This document shows, piece by piece, positions 55,286-63,930 of a stretch of 64,000 nucleotides of DNA. Each line of letters opens with the position of its first letter. Positions within the stretch are counted from its first letter, which is position 1. The stretch comes from Pseudoalteromonas luteoviolacea. GTDB lineage: Bacteria; Pseudomonadota; Gammaproteobacteria; Enterobacterales; Alteromonadaceae. The notes beneath the pieces are model-generated. The model did no database searches and was not told where the DNA came from. It saw only the letters and a list, made by a program, of their open reading frames with translations. Where the stretch lies: the NCBI RefSeq assembly GCF_000814765.1, contig NZ_JWIC01000010.1:754001-818000 (forward strand), read 5' to 3'. Both the position numbers and the translations under genes were made by a program.

Positions 55286-55981
55286 ATGACGCTTAAAACA
55301 ACAGGAAAGGTTTTCGCAGTTCTTTCTCTCACGACTTTGACCGCATGTATGAGTACATCATCGTCTCCCTATTTAAAAAGCTCTATTTCTGAAGGAGTAG
55401 GACCGCTTGAAGTACGTGCACCGTATGCAAATTACGTCAATTATTTCGGCTATGTAGATGCCACAGTAAAACCTGAGGGTGTATATAAAGGCAAAGATAC
55501 CTACTATCTTTATGCTTGGGTACCAGCGGCAGTAGATGAAATTGGTATTTCCATGCAATCTCCCGTTGAGTCAAAGCCAACTGAGCAGGACTTTGTTCAT
55601 ACCAACTTTGCACCTGGCATGGAAAAAGACAAAGCTAAGTTTTTTGACACCTATATCGTGTTTGATCGCCTCAATATCATAGATAATAAAAAAATTGCAC
55701 AGGGCGGCAAGGTATTACAACCTCTTGGTTACAATGACGATACTCGAGAGTTACCTGCAAACCCAAGCGGGGCACACTACAACTCATTGTTAAGACAAAC
55801 CACGAACCTAAATAACCCGACAGAATCTCTTGTACGTGGGGTCTATCGTATATCTTTCACCTCATTCCGCTCCCAAGTTGAGGGCTCATTTGAGGCAACC
55901 ATCGGCACCAATGTACCGGGGGTAAAAATTGCGGCATCACTTGAAGAACTGCATAAGCTAGTGAATGACGGTAATTTATAA
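55286..55981 (+). CDS. LipL32-family surface lipoprotein
   Basis: 231 residues from ATG 55286, chosen because AAGGAG lies seven bases upstream; an earlier start at 55256 has none. Lipobox LTAC at about Cys21. The mature part shares the LipL32 pattern: YANYVNYFGYVD, YYLYAWVPAAVDEIGISM, FDTYIVFDRL, HYNSLLR, LVRGVYRISFTSF, VEGSFEATIG. LipL32 is the main surface lipoprotein of pathogenic Leptospira, and a homolog that binds extracellular matrix is known in Pseudoalteromonas tunicata. Here the acidic calcium-binding stretch of Leptospira LipL32 appears reduced. It stands alone with its own terminator. Confidence 0.88.
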   Translation: MTLKTTGKVFAVLSLTTLTACMSTSSSPYLKSSISEGVGPLEVRAPYANYVNYFGYVDATVKPEGVYKGKDTYYLYAWVPAAVDEIGISMQSPVESKPTEQDFVHTNFAPGMEKDKAKFFDTYIVFDRLNIIDNKKIAQGGKVLQPLGYNDDTRELPANPSGAHYNSLLRQTTNLNNPTESLVRGVYRISFTSFRSQVEGSFEATIGTNVPGVKIAASLEELHKLVNDGNL

Positions 55982-55988
55982 TACGCAT

Positions 55989-56014
55989 AAAGGTGCTCAT
56001 TAAAGAGCGCCTTT
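55989..56014 (+). terminator. Terminator after the LipL32-like gene
   Basis: Stem AAAGGTGCTC (55989-55998) / GAGCGCCTTT (56005-56014), one G-T pair, eight bases after the stop codon. Confidence 0.65.
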
Positions 56015-56261
56015 GCAGTATCTCGTAAACAGGTTCCACACCTAAGCACAGTCGCCACACCTCTATACTTTGCTTGTCATATCCACTTCACAAAGCCGCC
56101 TCACTGTTTAAATAAAAAATTTACTCTGCCTAATGTATGTTGAATCAGATAAGCGTAACGCCACGAGTATTAAGTTGATTTTTGATAATTAAAAATATGA
56201 AAAAAGTCATAAAAATTAATAAAATAACAAACATCACCTGCACCTAACCGAATATAAGTGC

Positions 56262-56283
56262 CTCTCATTATTTTGTCATAATT
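56262..56283 (+). promoter_or_regulatory. Possible Pho box upstream of the CpdB-like gene
   Basis: Direct repeat CTCTCATTATT / TTGTCATAATT with an 11-bp period, resembling the PhoB consensus of two CTGTCAT units. It lies 89 bases before the start codon. The position relative to a -10 element is not ideal, so the call is tentative. Confidence 0.4.
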
Positions 56284-56372
56284 TTGGAACCAACTTGCCA
56301 TTTTTTCTTAGCTTATTTGTCTTTTTCGCTCTCTATAGTAGCGGCACTAAAATCGATAAATGAGAAAGGAAT

Positions 56373-58406
56373 ATGAAAACAAAATTACTGCCGCTGGCAA
56401 TTTTATGTGGCACAAGCTCGCTACTCACCGGGTGCTTTGACTCAAGTGACAATGAAGTGAAGGCAAAAGTACCAAACCAAGAAGTCGTTGCAGGCACAAC
56501 CATCGAACTTCGTTTGCTTGAAACCACAGATTTACACGCCAACGTTTTGAACTTTAACTACTTCTCAGACAGTCAAGATGACAAAGTCGGCTTAGTGAAA
56601 ACCGCAGCGCTAATCCACAAAGCCAGAAATGAAGTACAAAACTCCGTCTTGGTTGACAATGGAGATTTGATCCAAGGTAGTCCACTTGGTGACTACATGG
56701 CAAAAATTAAAAACCTTCAGGATGGTGACGTCCACCCTGTTTACAAAGCCATGAATACCTTGGACTATGACGTTGCTAATATTGGTAATCACGAATTCAA
56801 TTTTGGTTTAGAGTTTTTACAAGAAGCCATCGATGATGCCAACTTCCCTTACATCTCAGCCAATGTCTTCAAAGACGATGGCGATGAGGATGAAAGTAAC
56901 GACGAACCGCTATTTTCTCCCTACCTGATCCAAGATAAAGCGTTCGTAGACACGGATGGCAACACCCACACGATTAAAGTGGGCTACATTGGATTTGTGC
57001 CGCCACAGATCATGCAATGGGATAAAGCGAACCTTGAAGGCAAAGTCATCGCCAAAGACATCATTGCCATGGCCAATAAATATGTCCCAGAAATGAAAGA
57101 AAAAGGCGCGGACATTATTATTGCTATTCCGCACTCAGGGTTGGATACCTCCGCACACTCGGATAAAAAAGAGAATGCCAGTTATCACCTATCAAAAGTG
57201 GAAGGCATAGATGCAATCATGTTCGGTCACGCCCATGCAAACTTCCCAGGTTCGCGCTACGAAGGTATGGAAGACAAAGGCATCGATCTTGAAAAAGGCA
57301 CCATTAATGGTGTGGCAGCAGTGATGCCCGGATTTTGGGGCAACCACTTAGGTGTGATTGATGTCACCTTGACCTATCAGGCGGGTGACTGGCAGGTCAG
57401 CAACTCACAGTCTTCATTGATGCCCATCTATGAACAAGATGCCGATAGAAACATCACGGCTTTGGTTGATAATGACGCTGATGTAGAAGCCGCTGTGCAC
57501 CATGAGCACGAAGAAACCCGTACTTGGGTTAACAAGCCTTTTGCAAAAGTGACCAACCAAGTAAATAGCTTCTTTGCGCTAGTCAATGATGACCCATCAA
57601 TCCAAATCGTCACCGATGCACAAGCTTGGTACACGCAAAAAATAGTTCAAGGTACAGAGCTGGATGGTCTACCAATCCTCTCAGCGGGCGCGCCATTTAG
57701 AGCGGGTCGTGGGGGCGCGGACGACTATACTTATATCGCAACTGGCGACATTGCATATCGTAACGTGGCAGACCTTTATATCTATCCAAATATCTTAAAA
57801 GTACTCAAGCTTAACGGTGAGCAAGTTAAAGAGTGGCTTGAAATGTCCGCAGGTCAATTTAACCAAATCAACCCAGACTCTGCCGATATGCAATCTTTGA
57901 TTAATCCTGATTTCCCGTCTTACAACTTTGATGTTATCGATGGGGTGACTTATCAAATCGATCTCACTCAGCCTGCAAGATACTCCAGCAAAGGTGAAAA
58001 GATCTCCGATGGGGAGCGTATTGTGGCACTGTCTTATCAAGATAAGCCGGTGACTGATGAGCAAGTATTCCTTGTTGTTACCAACAACTATCGCGCATCC
58101 GGCGGAGGCAACTTCCCAGAGATTGGCGCAGATAAAATCGTCGTCGACTCTCCGGATGAAAATCGTCAAGTCGTGGCAAACTATATTACTTATCAAAGTG
58201 ACGCAAATGAGGGGAAAGGGCTTGATCCATCAGCAGATATGAACTGGTCATTCACAGCGATTGAAAACGTTCAAATCCAATTCACAACCTCTAACAGTGA
58301 TAATGCAAAAACATACAGTGAGCAGTTTGATCATATCCAACCATTGGACAAAACCAATGAAGATGGCTTTGCACTGTATCAATTGAACTTATCTCAAAAC
58401 CAATAA
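56373..58406 (+). CDS. CpdB/5'-nucleotidase-like lipoprotein (2',3'-cyclic nucleotide phosphodiesterase family)
   Basis: 677 residues with lipobox LTGC (Cys21). The metallophosphatase domain has ETTDLHANVLNF, VDNGDLIQGSPLG, NIGNHEFNFG, IAIPHSGLD and FGHAHANFPG as metal-binding sites, followed by the 5'-nucleotidase C-terminal domain with GGNFPEIG. Such enzymes free phosphate and nucleosides from extracellular nucleotides. A possible Pho box lies upstream, and a secreted protein with OB-fold repeats follows 111 bases later, suggesting a phosphate or nucleic-acid scavenging module (inference). Confidence 0.9.
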   Translation: MKTKLLPLAILCGTSSLLTGCFDSSDNEVKAKVPNQEVVAGTTIELRLLETTDLHANVLNFNYFSDSQDDKVGLVKTAALIHKARNEVQNSVLVDNGDLIQGSPLGDYMAKIKNLQDGDVHPVYKAMNTLDYDVANIGNHEFNFGLEFLQEAIDDANFPYISANVFKDDGDEDESNDEPLFSPYLIQDKAFVDTDGNTHTIKVGYIGFVPPQIMQWDKANLEGKVIAKDIIAMANKYVPEMKEKGADIIIAIPHSGLDTSAHSDKKENASYHLSKVEGIDAIMFGHAHANFPGSRYEGMEDKGIDLEKGTINGVAAVMPGFWGNHLGVIDVTLTYQAGDWQVSNSQSSLMPIYEQDADRNITALVDNDADVEAAVHHEHEETRTWVNKPFAKVTNQVNSFFALVNDDPSIQIVTDAQAWYTQKIVQGTELDGLPILSAGAPFRAGRGGADDYTYIATGDIAYRNVADLYIYPNILKVLKLNGEQVKEWLEMSAGQFNQINPDSADMQSLINPDFPSYNFDVIDGVTYQIDLTQPARYSSKGEKISDGERIVALSYQDKPVTDEQVFLVVTNNYRASGGGNFPEIGADKIVVDSPDENRQVVANYITYQSDANEGKGLDPSADMNWSFTAIENVQIQFTTSNSDNAKTYSEQFDHIQPLDKTNEDGFALYQLNLSQNQ

Positions 58407-58430
58407 TAAAAACTCAGAAAAAACCCAATT

Positions 58431-58454
58431 GAGGTATGCCCTACAGCATACCTC
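58431..58454 (+). terminator. Terminator after the CpdB-like gene
   Basis: 9-bp perfect stem GAGGTATGC (58431-58439) / GCATACCTC (58446-58454), 25 bases after the stop; the 5' flank is A-rich. Confidence 0.6.
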
Positions 58455-58517
58455 TCCTCCTCTACAGCTATTTGGAAGTTGGCTGTAACAACAAACCAAA
58501 CCAACGGGAATTGAAAA

Positions 58518-60701
58518 ATGACTGTAAATAAACTGACCTTATCGGTATTGCTCAGTGCAGGTCTGCTTGCGCATTCAAGTTTTGCCATGGCAGCCGCCTA
58601 TGACTGGAATAATACAGCGCCAGTCAAAGTACCGAGTGCCGCAAACAATAACGGCAAAACGGTATACTTTGACGTATCTCATGGCGGTGTTGAAGGCAAT
58701 GCTGACTGGGTTATCGATGGTGCGTTTTCAGATTTCGCAGATGCACTCGTTCAACAAGGTTACACGGTAAAAGAGTATCGCGGCGTAGATTTGAATAATG
58801 ATGGCCGCATTCGCTTTTTTGACGATCGCTCAGGTAATCAAAACAACGAAGCCGTCATTACGTATGATGCCATTAAGGATTCTGATGTCTTCGTACTGGC
58901 TGAAACCAATCGACCTTTTACACTGGCAGAGCAGGCTGCGCTTGAGCAGTACGTTGCCAGTGGCAAAGGGATCTTTTTCGTCGCTGACCATTATGATGCT
59001 GACCGCAACCTCAATACATGGGATGCCACTGAAGTCTTCAACGGTTATAACCGTTCAGACTTGAGTAAATACAATTTGGGTGGCGCTTATGGTGATTGGC
59101 GTAACCCTAAATCAGCCGATGCAGGGTGGTTAGTAGAAAACTTCGGGATCCGTTTTCGTTTCAATGGCGTGGACTACAAACAAGGCGTAAGTGGTGTAGA
59201 GCCGAGCTCGCAAACTGAAGGGATCACCCAAGGTGTTGAGCCAATTCTTATGGCCGCAGGCGCAACACTCGCGATTGTTGACCCACAAAAAGCCAAAGGC
59301 TTAGTTTACTTTTCAGAGAATGATACCCCCGTAAAGTGGCGACATGCCAAAGATGACGGCTTATATTTTGGTGGCAAAGCCGAAGGGCCTTATGTTGCAA
59401 TTGCAAAATCAGGTGCAGGTAAAGCAGCATTTATCGGCGATTCATCACCAATCGAAGATGCCACGCCTAAGTATCGCCGTCAAGACAGTGGCAGTACCAA
59501 AAAAACCTACCCTGGATGGACAGATCCTGGTCACGCCTCAGTGCTTGCAGTCAACATCATAAACTGGCTTGCCACACCAGAGAGCTACCAGTACTTTGAT
59601 GGGCAAAATGGCCATGCGAGTGGTTTTGCAACACCGACTCCCATGGACACACAAGAAATGTCCGATCCAAATAACGGGCAACCTTGGGGCACCCCAGCAA
59701 ATGGCTTTAATCCTTGGGATACGGATACTTACAAAAACAATTCATTTAATGCCCCTTACGGCGATGGCCAAACCAATCCAGATCCAGACCCAGATCCAAC
59801 ACCAACACCAGGTGATACAGTCTCTGTCAGCGATGCTCTGGCTGCCGCACAAAACACGCCACTGGTTGTCATTGGTAAGGTCAGTAATGCTATCAACGGC
59901 ATTTATGGCCTAGAGTTGAGCGACCTAAACAACCCATCAACGCACATTTATGTGAAGTTGGAAAGCAGTCAAAGAGCTGACTTTAACCCACAGCTAAACC
60001 CTGCCATTTTAAATCAAAACATCATAGTGACAGGTAAACGCAATAGTTACATGGGTGCGCCGGGTATTCGCTATGTCACTGATTTACAGATTGCACCGTC
60101 TTTCATGTCCGTTGAGCAAGCTTTGGCAACGGCACAAGGTGAGTCGCTTGAACTGACAGGGCGCGTAAAGTCTGGATTAAACAACATCTATGCATTGATT
60201 TTAGAAGATCTGAACGACCCAAGTTTTACCATTAATATTAAGCTTGAAAGCAGTCAACGTGCAGAGTTTAGTCCAGTGCTCAACCCAGATATCCTCAATG
60301 CAACGCTTGTGATCAAAGGTGTGCGCGATAGTTACATGAGCCAACCGGGTGTCCGTCAGGTATCCAGTATTACTCAAGCATCAAGCGACAATGGCGGTAA
60401 CCCAGATCAAGGTAATGACCTGTCAGTATCAGAGGTGCTTGCAATGAATAATGGTCAGCCAGTTGTGGTATCAGGCACCATCACGGCCGCGATTAATAAT
60501 AAGTATGCACTTGAGCTGAGCGATCCGAGTAATGCAGGTAATAAGCTATACATCAAGTTGGAATCATCTCAGCGTGATGCATTTAGTCCGTTATTAAACC
60601 CACAACTTATTGGTAAAAGCTTAAGAGTTGAGGGCATTAAAAATGACTATATGAGCCATCCCGGCGTGCGCAGTGTCAGTAAGCTAACACTGTTAAATTA
60701 A
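58518..60701 (+). CDS. Secreted protein with GATase-like domain and three C-terminal OB-fold-like repeats
   Basis: 727 residues. Signal peptide 1 to about 26 (FAMA-AA). Region 30-390 resembles a class-I glutamine-amidotransferase-like/DUF4350-type alpha/beta fold (VYFDVSHGG, DVFVLAETNRPFT, GIFFVADHYDADR, AAFIGDSSPIED) without a visible catalytic triad. After a Pro/Asp linker (PDPDPDPTPTPGD), three tandem repeats of about 95 residues follow, each with VSDALAA/VIGKVSNAINGIYGLEL, IYVKLESSQRADFNPQLNP and NSYMGAPGIRYV, resembling the OB-fold DUF6359 domain found on extracellular nucleases. Possibly DNA or polysaccharide binding; function unknown. Confidence 0.75.
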   Translation: MTVNKLTLSVLLSAGLLAHSSFAMAAAYDWNNTAPVKVPSAANNNGKTVYFDVSHGGVEGNADWVIDGAFSDFADALVQQGYTVKEYRGVDLNNDGRIRFFDDRSGNQNNEAVITYDAIKDSDVFVLAETNRPFTLAEQAALEQYVASGKGIFFVADHYDADRNLNTWDATEVFNGYNRSDLSKYNLGGAYGDWRNPKSADAGWLVENFGIRFRFNGVDYKQGVSGVEPSSQTEGITQGVEPILMAAGATLAIVDPQKAKGLVYFSENDTPVKWRHAKDDGLYFGGKAEGPYVAIAKSGAGKAAFIGDSSPIEDATPKYRRQDSGSTKKTYPGWTDPGHASVLAVNIINWLATPESYQYFDGQNGHASGFATPTPMDTQEMSDPNNGQPWGTPANGFNPWDTDTYKNNSFNAPYGDGQTNPDPDPDPTPTPGDTVSVSDALAAAQNTPLVVIGKVSNAINGIYGLELSDLNNPSTHIYVKLESSQRADFNPQLNPAILNQNIIVTGKRNSYMGAPGIRYVTDLQIAPSFMSVEQALATAQGESLELTGRVKSGLNNIYALILEDLNDPSFTINIKLESSQRAEFSPVLNPDILNATLVIKGVRDSYMSQPGVRQVSSITQASSDNGGNPDQGNDLSVSEVLAMNNGQPVVVSGTITAAINNKYALELSDPSNAGNKLYIKLESSQRDAFSPLLNPQLIGKSLRVEGIKNDYMSHPGVRSVSKLTLLN

Positions 60702-60716
60702 TCATCTGATGAATAT

Positions 60717-60741
60717 GCAAAAGGCGATTTCAGCCTTTTGC
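60717..60741 (+). terminator. Terminator between OB-repeat and beta-lactamase-family genes
   Basis: 9-bp perfect stem GCAAAAGGC (60717-60725) / GCCTTTTGC (60733-60741), between two convergent genes. Confidence 0.65.
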
Positions 60742-60776
60742 ATTGCATATACAAAGAAGCCAATCAGTTACGTTGA

Positions 60777-62141
60777 CTAGTGTTTAACACCTGCATGCGG
60801 TGTTGAAGAAAAGTTGATGTACTCATTGAGCACCAACTGGCCGGCTTTGTCAGTAAATTTTATATACACGTTATTATCTTCAAAAAAGAAGCTGTCTGAG
60901 GACATCGCCATCAATTCTTGATAATTTTCATCACCTCGATGGAAATACAAGTCGCCTTGATAATATACGACGCTATACATTGCGCCACTTTGCATTGCGT
61001 ACTGCCCTTCAAATGCTTTTAATTGTGCATCATCTAACGTCACTTCTTTAAAACTAGGCATCTCGATATCTAGTGCTTTTGCAGCTAAGCGCTGACTCAG
61101 TAACTGTGGATTAATATCGGTATTATTAGTGAGCACCGCCACATAGACTGATTGCTCAGGAACATAAAGCGCATCAGATACAAAGCCATTAATGCCCCCA
61201 CTGTGTGTGATCACTTGGTAATCACCTAATGTTGATACCGCTATCCCATATCCATAAGTCGAAATTCGACCATCATTTAATGTCACAGGCGCCAACATTT
61301 GCTGATAACTTTCTTTAGAGATCAGTTGTTCATTAGCTAGCGCATGATACCAAGTATTCAAATCAAACACATTGGATGACAACGCACCTGCTGCATGCGG
61401 CCAAGCAGTATCAATATGGATGGTATTCACATAGCCATCCGCTGACAGATCATAACCGGAAACATGATGCTTGATGATCTGTCTTCCTGCATAGTGGCTG
61501 TTTTTCATCCCTAGCTTTTGAAAAATATGTTCGCCAATAAACTCGGCATATGACTGGCCACTCGCCACCTCAATTATTTTGCCCAACAGCACATAGCCCG
61601 TATTTGAATACGCCATGTTATCTCCTGGTTGAAACTTCATTGGGTGCTGTGCAAGCCGAGCAAGGACTTCATCCAAGGTCGCAGGTGCCGTGGCTTCTTT
61701 GAGCATTAATTCATGATCTTCAGTGTAGTTCGCTATCCCTGAGGTGTGGGTTAACAAGTGCTCTATGGTCACAACATGCCCTTCCGTTGGGAAATCTGGC
61801 ACATATTTGTGAATGTCATCATGCACAGATAACTTGCCGCGTTCGTGTAAAATCATAATGGCCGCAGCAGTGAACTGCTTGGTGATAGAACCAATTTTAA
61901 ATACACTTTTTGCTTTTAAAGGCACATTTAACTCTAAATTAGCGCGCCCTATTGCCTTTTTAAACAGCACTTCACCCTCTTGGCTAACAAGCGCTGCAGC
62001 GCCGGGGTCGTTTTTACTTAACTCACTACGCATGACTTTAAGGTATTCTTTTTTGGGGGTGTCTACATCACTCGCAATCACATCTGCAGCAGTTAAAGAA
62101 AAAGTAGCGGCGAGTACAGTAACAATCATCGAAAGTTTCAT
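60777..62141 (-). CDS. Secreted serine beta-lactamase-family hydrolase (class C/DD-peptidase fold)
   Basis: 454 residues from ATG 62141, with AAGGA seven bases upstream; a longer reading to 62198 begins with a Cys-rich stretch and has no ribosome site. Signal peptide 1 to about 24 (SLTAADVIA). Active-site marks: Ser85-x-x-Lys88 in GSITKQF, Tyr178-Ser-Asn180 in MAYSNTGY, and HSGG in the KTG position. A C-terminal extension (about 370-454) of beta strands is typical of this family of esterases, D-aminopeptidases and PBP4-like proteins. Resistance to beta-lactams is not implied. Confidence 0.85.
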   Translation of the reverse strand: MKLSMIVTVLAATFSLTAADVIASDVDTPKKEYLKVMRSELSKNDPGAAALVSQEGEVLFKKAIGRANLELNVPLKAKSVFKIGSITKQFTAAAIMILHERGKLSVHDDIHKYVPDFPTEGHVVTIEHLLTHTSGIANYTEDHELMLKEATAPATLDEVLARLAQHPMKFQPGDNMAYSNTGYVLLGKIIEVASGQSYAEFIGEHIFQKLGMKNSHYAGRQIIKHHVSGYDLSADGYVNTIHIDTAWPHAAGALSSNVFDLNTWYHALANEQLISKESYQQMLAPVTLNDGRISTYGYGIAVSTLGDYQVITHSGGINGFVSDALYVPEQSVYVAVLTNNTDINPQLLSQRLAAKALDIEMPSFKEVTLDDAQLKAFEGQYAMQSGAMYSVVYYQGDLYFHRGDENYQELMAMSSDSFFFEDNNVYIKFTDKAGQLVLNEYINFSSTPHAGVKH

Positions 62142-62311
62142 CTTGCTATCCTTGTTGGTTGGTAAGTCACAGCTATTGAAACACCGGACGCATGACAAAA
62201 CTGTCTAATAAGCGTTCATTCTTGTGATAAAGTTTATAAAACTGTCAGTAAACACATGGCATCAACCCTGCTTAATTTTTACACTCCACGAAAGCAAAGG
62301 ATAAGCACGCT

Positions 62312-62746
62312 ATGAATGTAAACAGTACCCACCATACTATATATGCGCCACATACCCCATCGAGCAAGCCCTTAGACGTTGCGGTGCCAAAAAGCACCAT
62401 GCAATCAGCATCAACACAAGTGCAGATCAGCGATAACGCAAAACATGCTCAAGAAAAGTGGCAATCTATTGCCAATCAATACGATGTGCACAATATTTCA
62501 GACGCCGAGTCTGCCAGCATGTCTCGTGAATTATTTGATGCGGGCTTTATCAATACCACACAAATGATGATAATGATGGCGCCTTCTTCAATGGACGGCT
62601 CGCAGCTGAAAAAGCATGACCTGCTCAATGATATGAAGCACACTTTTAAGCTATCAAATGCACTGGGCGGCCATAGCCATACATCAAAAAATGCTTACTT
62701 GAGTGCCATTAACATTCTTGAGCGTCTCAATACATCAAGAACATAA
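62312..62746 (+). CDS. Conserved-looking protein of unknown function
   Basis: 144 residues, no signal peptide or membrane segment. The N-terminal 40 residues are low-complexity and Ser/Thr/Pro-rich, followed by VQISDNAKHAQEKWQSIANQYD and two predicted helices with DAESASMSRELFDAGFIN and the Met-rich TTQMMIMMAPSSM. Proteins with a disordered head and a small helical body like this are often regulatory or flagellar-associated, but no family is recognised. Confidence 0.6.
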   Translation: MNVNSTHHTIYAPHTPSSKPLDVAVPKSTMQSASTQVQISDNAKHAQEKWQSIANQYDVHNISDAESASMSRELFDAGFINTTQMMIMMAPSSMDGSQLKKHDLLNDMKHTFKLSNALGGHSHTSKNAYLSAINILERLNTSRT

Positions 62747-62851
62747 ATCCAGACATATCACACATCATTATTTTGTAATTTCACCCCTTTTTGAGCGCGG
62801 TGACGTTTTACATATAACGAATAAGATATTTAATGATGTAAGGTGATAATA

Positions 62852-63250
62852 ATGAAGAAAAAATATCAACCCACAGCTCCTGCTAATTCGGATGTAGACA
62901 TGAACCCAATGCTCGATATTGTGTTTATTTTACTTATCTTTTTTATCGTGACTGCCAGTTTTCAAAAAGCCCATGTACTTGATATTAATAAGCCCACGAA
63001 ATCAAATCAGGCTTTAAACCAATCCGTTGTACCACAGTTTTTTATTGATCAACAAAACCGCATTTTTTTAAATCAAAGACCAATTGAAGTTGATGCCATC
63101 GCAGTCAATATTGCTCGACTTGCAGCACAAGGAGAGATCACCTCTATCAGTTTAAAGGCGCATGAGCAAAGTGAGCACAACACCTTGGTGAGTGTATTAA
63201 ATGCGATCAAATCGCAAACCTCAACGCCTGTGTCTCTGGCCAGCTCATAG
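62852..63250 (+). CDS. ExbD/TolR-family energy-transduction protein (orphan)
   Basis: 132 residues from ATG 62852; AAGG lies about eight bases upstream, while the GTG at 62843 is less likely. One N-terminal membrane helix contains the proton-path Asp (NPMLDIVFILLIFFIVTASF), followed by a periplasmic domain (PQFFIDQQNRIFLNQRPIE). Such proteins couple the proton gradient to TonB-type transport together with ExbB. No exbB or tonB gene is adjacent, so it stands alone here. Confidence 0.87.
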   Translation: MKKKYQPTAPANSDVDMNPMLDIVFILLIFFIVTASFQKAHVLDINKPTKSNQALNQSVVPQFFIDQQNRIFLNQRPIEVDAIAVNIARLAAQGEITSISLKAHEQSEHNTLVSVLNAIKSQTSTPVSLASS

Positions 63251-63269
63251 AATAGGTGGAGAAGATAAA

Positions 63270-63302
63270 GGCCAAAGTGTCGCATCACCTAACACCTTGG
63301 CC
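63270..63302. terminator. Terminator between exbD-like and cystatin-like genes
   Basis: 10-bp stem with one mismatch (63270-63279 with 63293-63302, GGCCAA/TTGGCC outermost), in the gap between convergent genes. Confidence 0.45.
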
Positions 63303-63310
63303 GTGCAAAA

Positions 63311-63880
63311 TTAAGGGTTGATATGATGCAGCTCGGTATCAACCAGTTTGCCTTCAAAATTACGGTGCGCATCAATGCGGGCGAAGAACGCCTGCGCATT
63401 CGGCGTCACAGGAATAACGACTGAGTAAAACGCAAAGTTTAATCCTGCCACCACTTGCTGCTGTGCGGCTAAAATCATGTAGTTCACGCCAACTAAAGAC
63501 TCAATTTGCTCAGCAGCGCTTTTCTCAGCGTCAGTGAAGTTTTCACGCAGTGCAACTGAGTCAAAAGAACCAATCGGCGGCACTAATACTGGCTCGCTGA
63601 ATGTGCGATCTGATAGTTGAGTAAAATGCTCACCTTGTTGATTAACAACAATCAGCTCTAAGCGATTTACTTTAGGCACATTTGGCGCAACCACAGGTGA
63701 AACAAAACAGTAAAACGCAAAGTTTTTACCATTAACCACTTGAGATTGTGCTGCCAACGGTTTTATTTCTACGCCATCTCGCTTGTTGATGTGCTCAAAT
63801 GCATTGATGTACTCTTTATCAAAATCTTGTGCTAAAACGATTGGACCAAAACCACCTAAAATACGATTTGCTTCAGACAT
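63311..63880 (-). CDS. Tandem cystatin-like protein (two QVVxG loops)
   Basis: 189 residues, no signal peptide. Two internal repeats about 95 residues apart: GVEIKPLAAQSQVVNGKNFAFYC (Q47-V-V-N-G51) and GVNYMILAAQQQVVAGLNFAFYS (Q142-V-V-A-G146). The QxVxG loop, the preceding strand and the following aromatic strand match the cysteine-protease-inhibiting first hairpin of cystatins and stefins. A Gly-Gly near residues 9-10 recalls the conserved N-terminal glycine. If functional, it would be an intracellular double inhibitor of papain-type proteases; the target is unknown. AAAGGAT precedes the start. Confidence 0.72.
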   Translation of the reverse strand: MSEANRILGGFGPIVLAQDFDKEYINAFEHINKRDGVEIKPLAAQSQVVNGKNFAFYCFVSPVVAPNVPKVNRLELIVVNQQGEHFTQLSDRTFSEPVLVPPIGSFDSVALRENFTDAEKSAAEQIESLVGVNYMILAAQQQVVAGLNFAFYSVVIPVTPNAQAFFARIDAHRNFEGKLVDTELHHINP

Positions 63881-63913
63881 TGTTTTATCCTTTTATGTCA
63901 TAGATGAATAGAT

Positions 63914-63930
63914 GCTCCAGTCTGTGGAGC
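63914..63930. promoter_or_regulatory. Hairpin upstream of the cystatin-like gene
   Basis: Stem GCTCCA (63914-63919) / TGGAGC (63925-63930) about 35 bases upstream of the cystatin-like start codon, probably in its 5' leader or at the end of an upstream gene. Role unclear. Confidence 0.3.

Larger units (their letters stand above)
55982..56372. other. AT-rich intergenic region before the CpdB-like gene
   Basis: 391 bases. It begins with a terminator for the LipL32-like gene, then a long AT-rich stretch with no credible gene, then a possible Pho box and a TATAGT element (56334-56339) near the downstream gene. Confidence 0.6.

Noticed and set aside
60777..62141. Beta-lactamase giving antibiotic resistance
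   Set aside because: The SxxK, YSN and HSG set is shared by esterases and peptidases of the same fold; nothing indicates beta-lactam hydrolysis.
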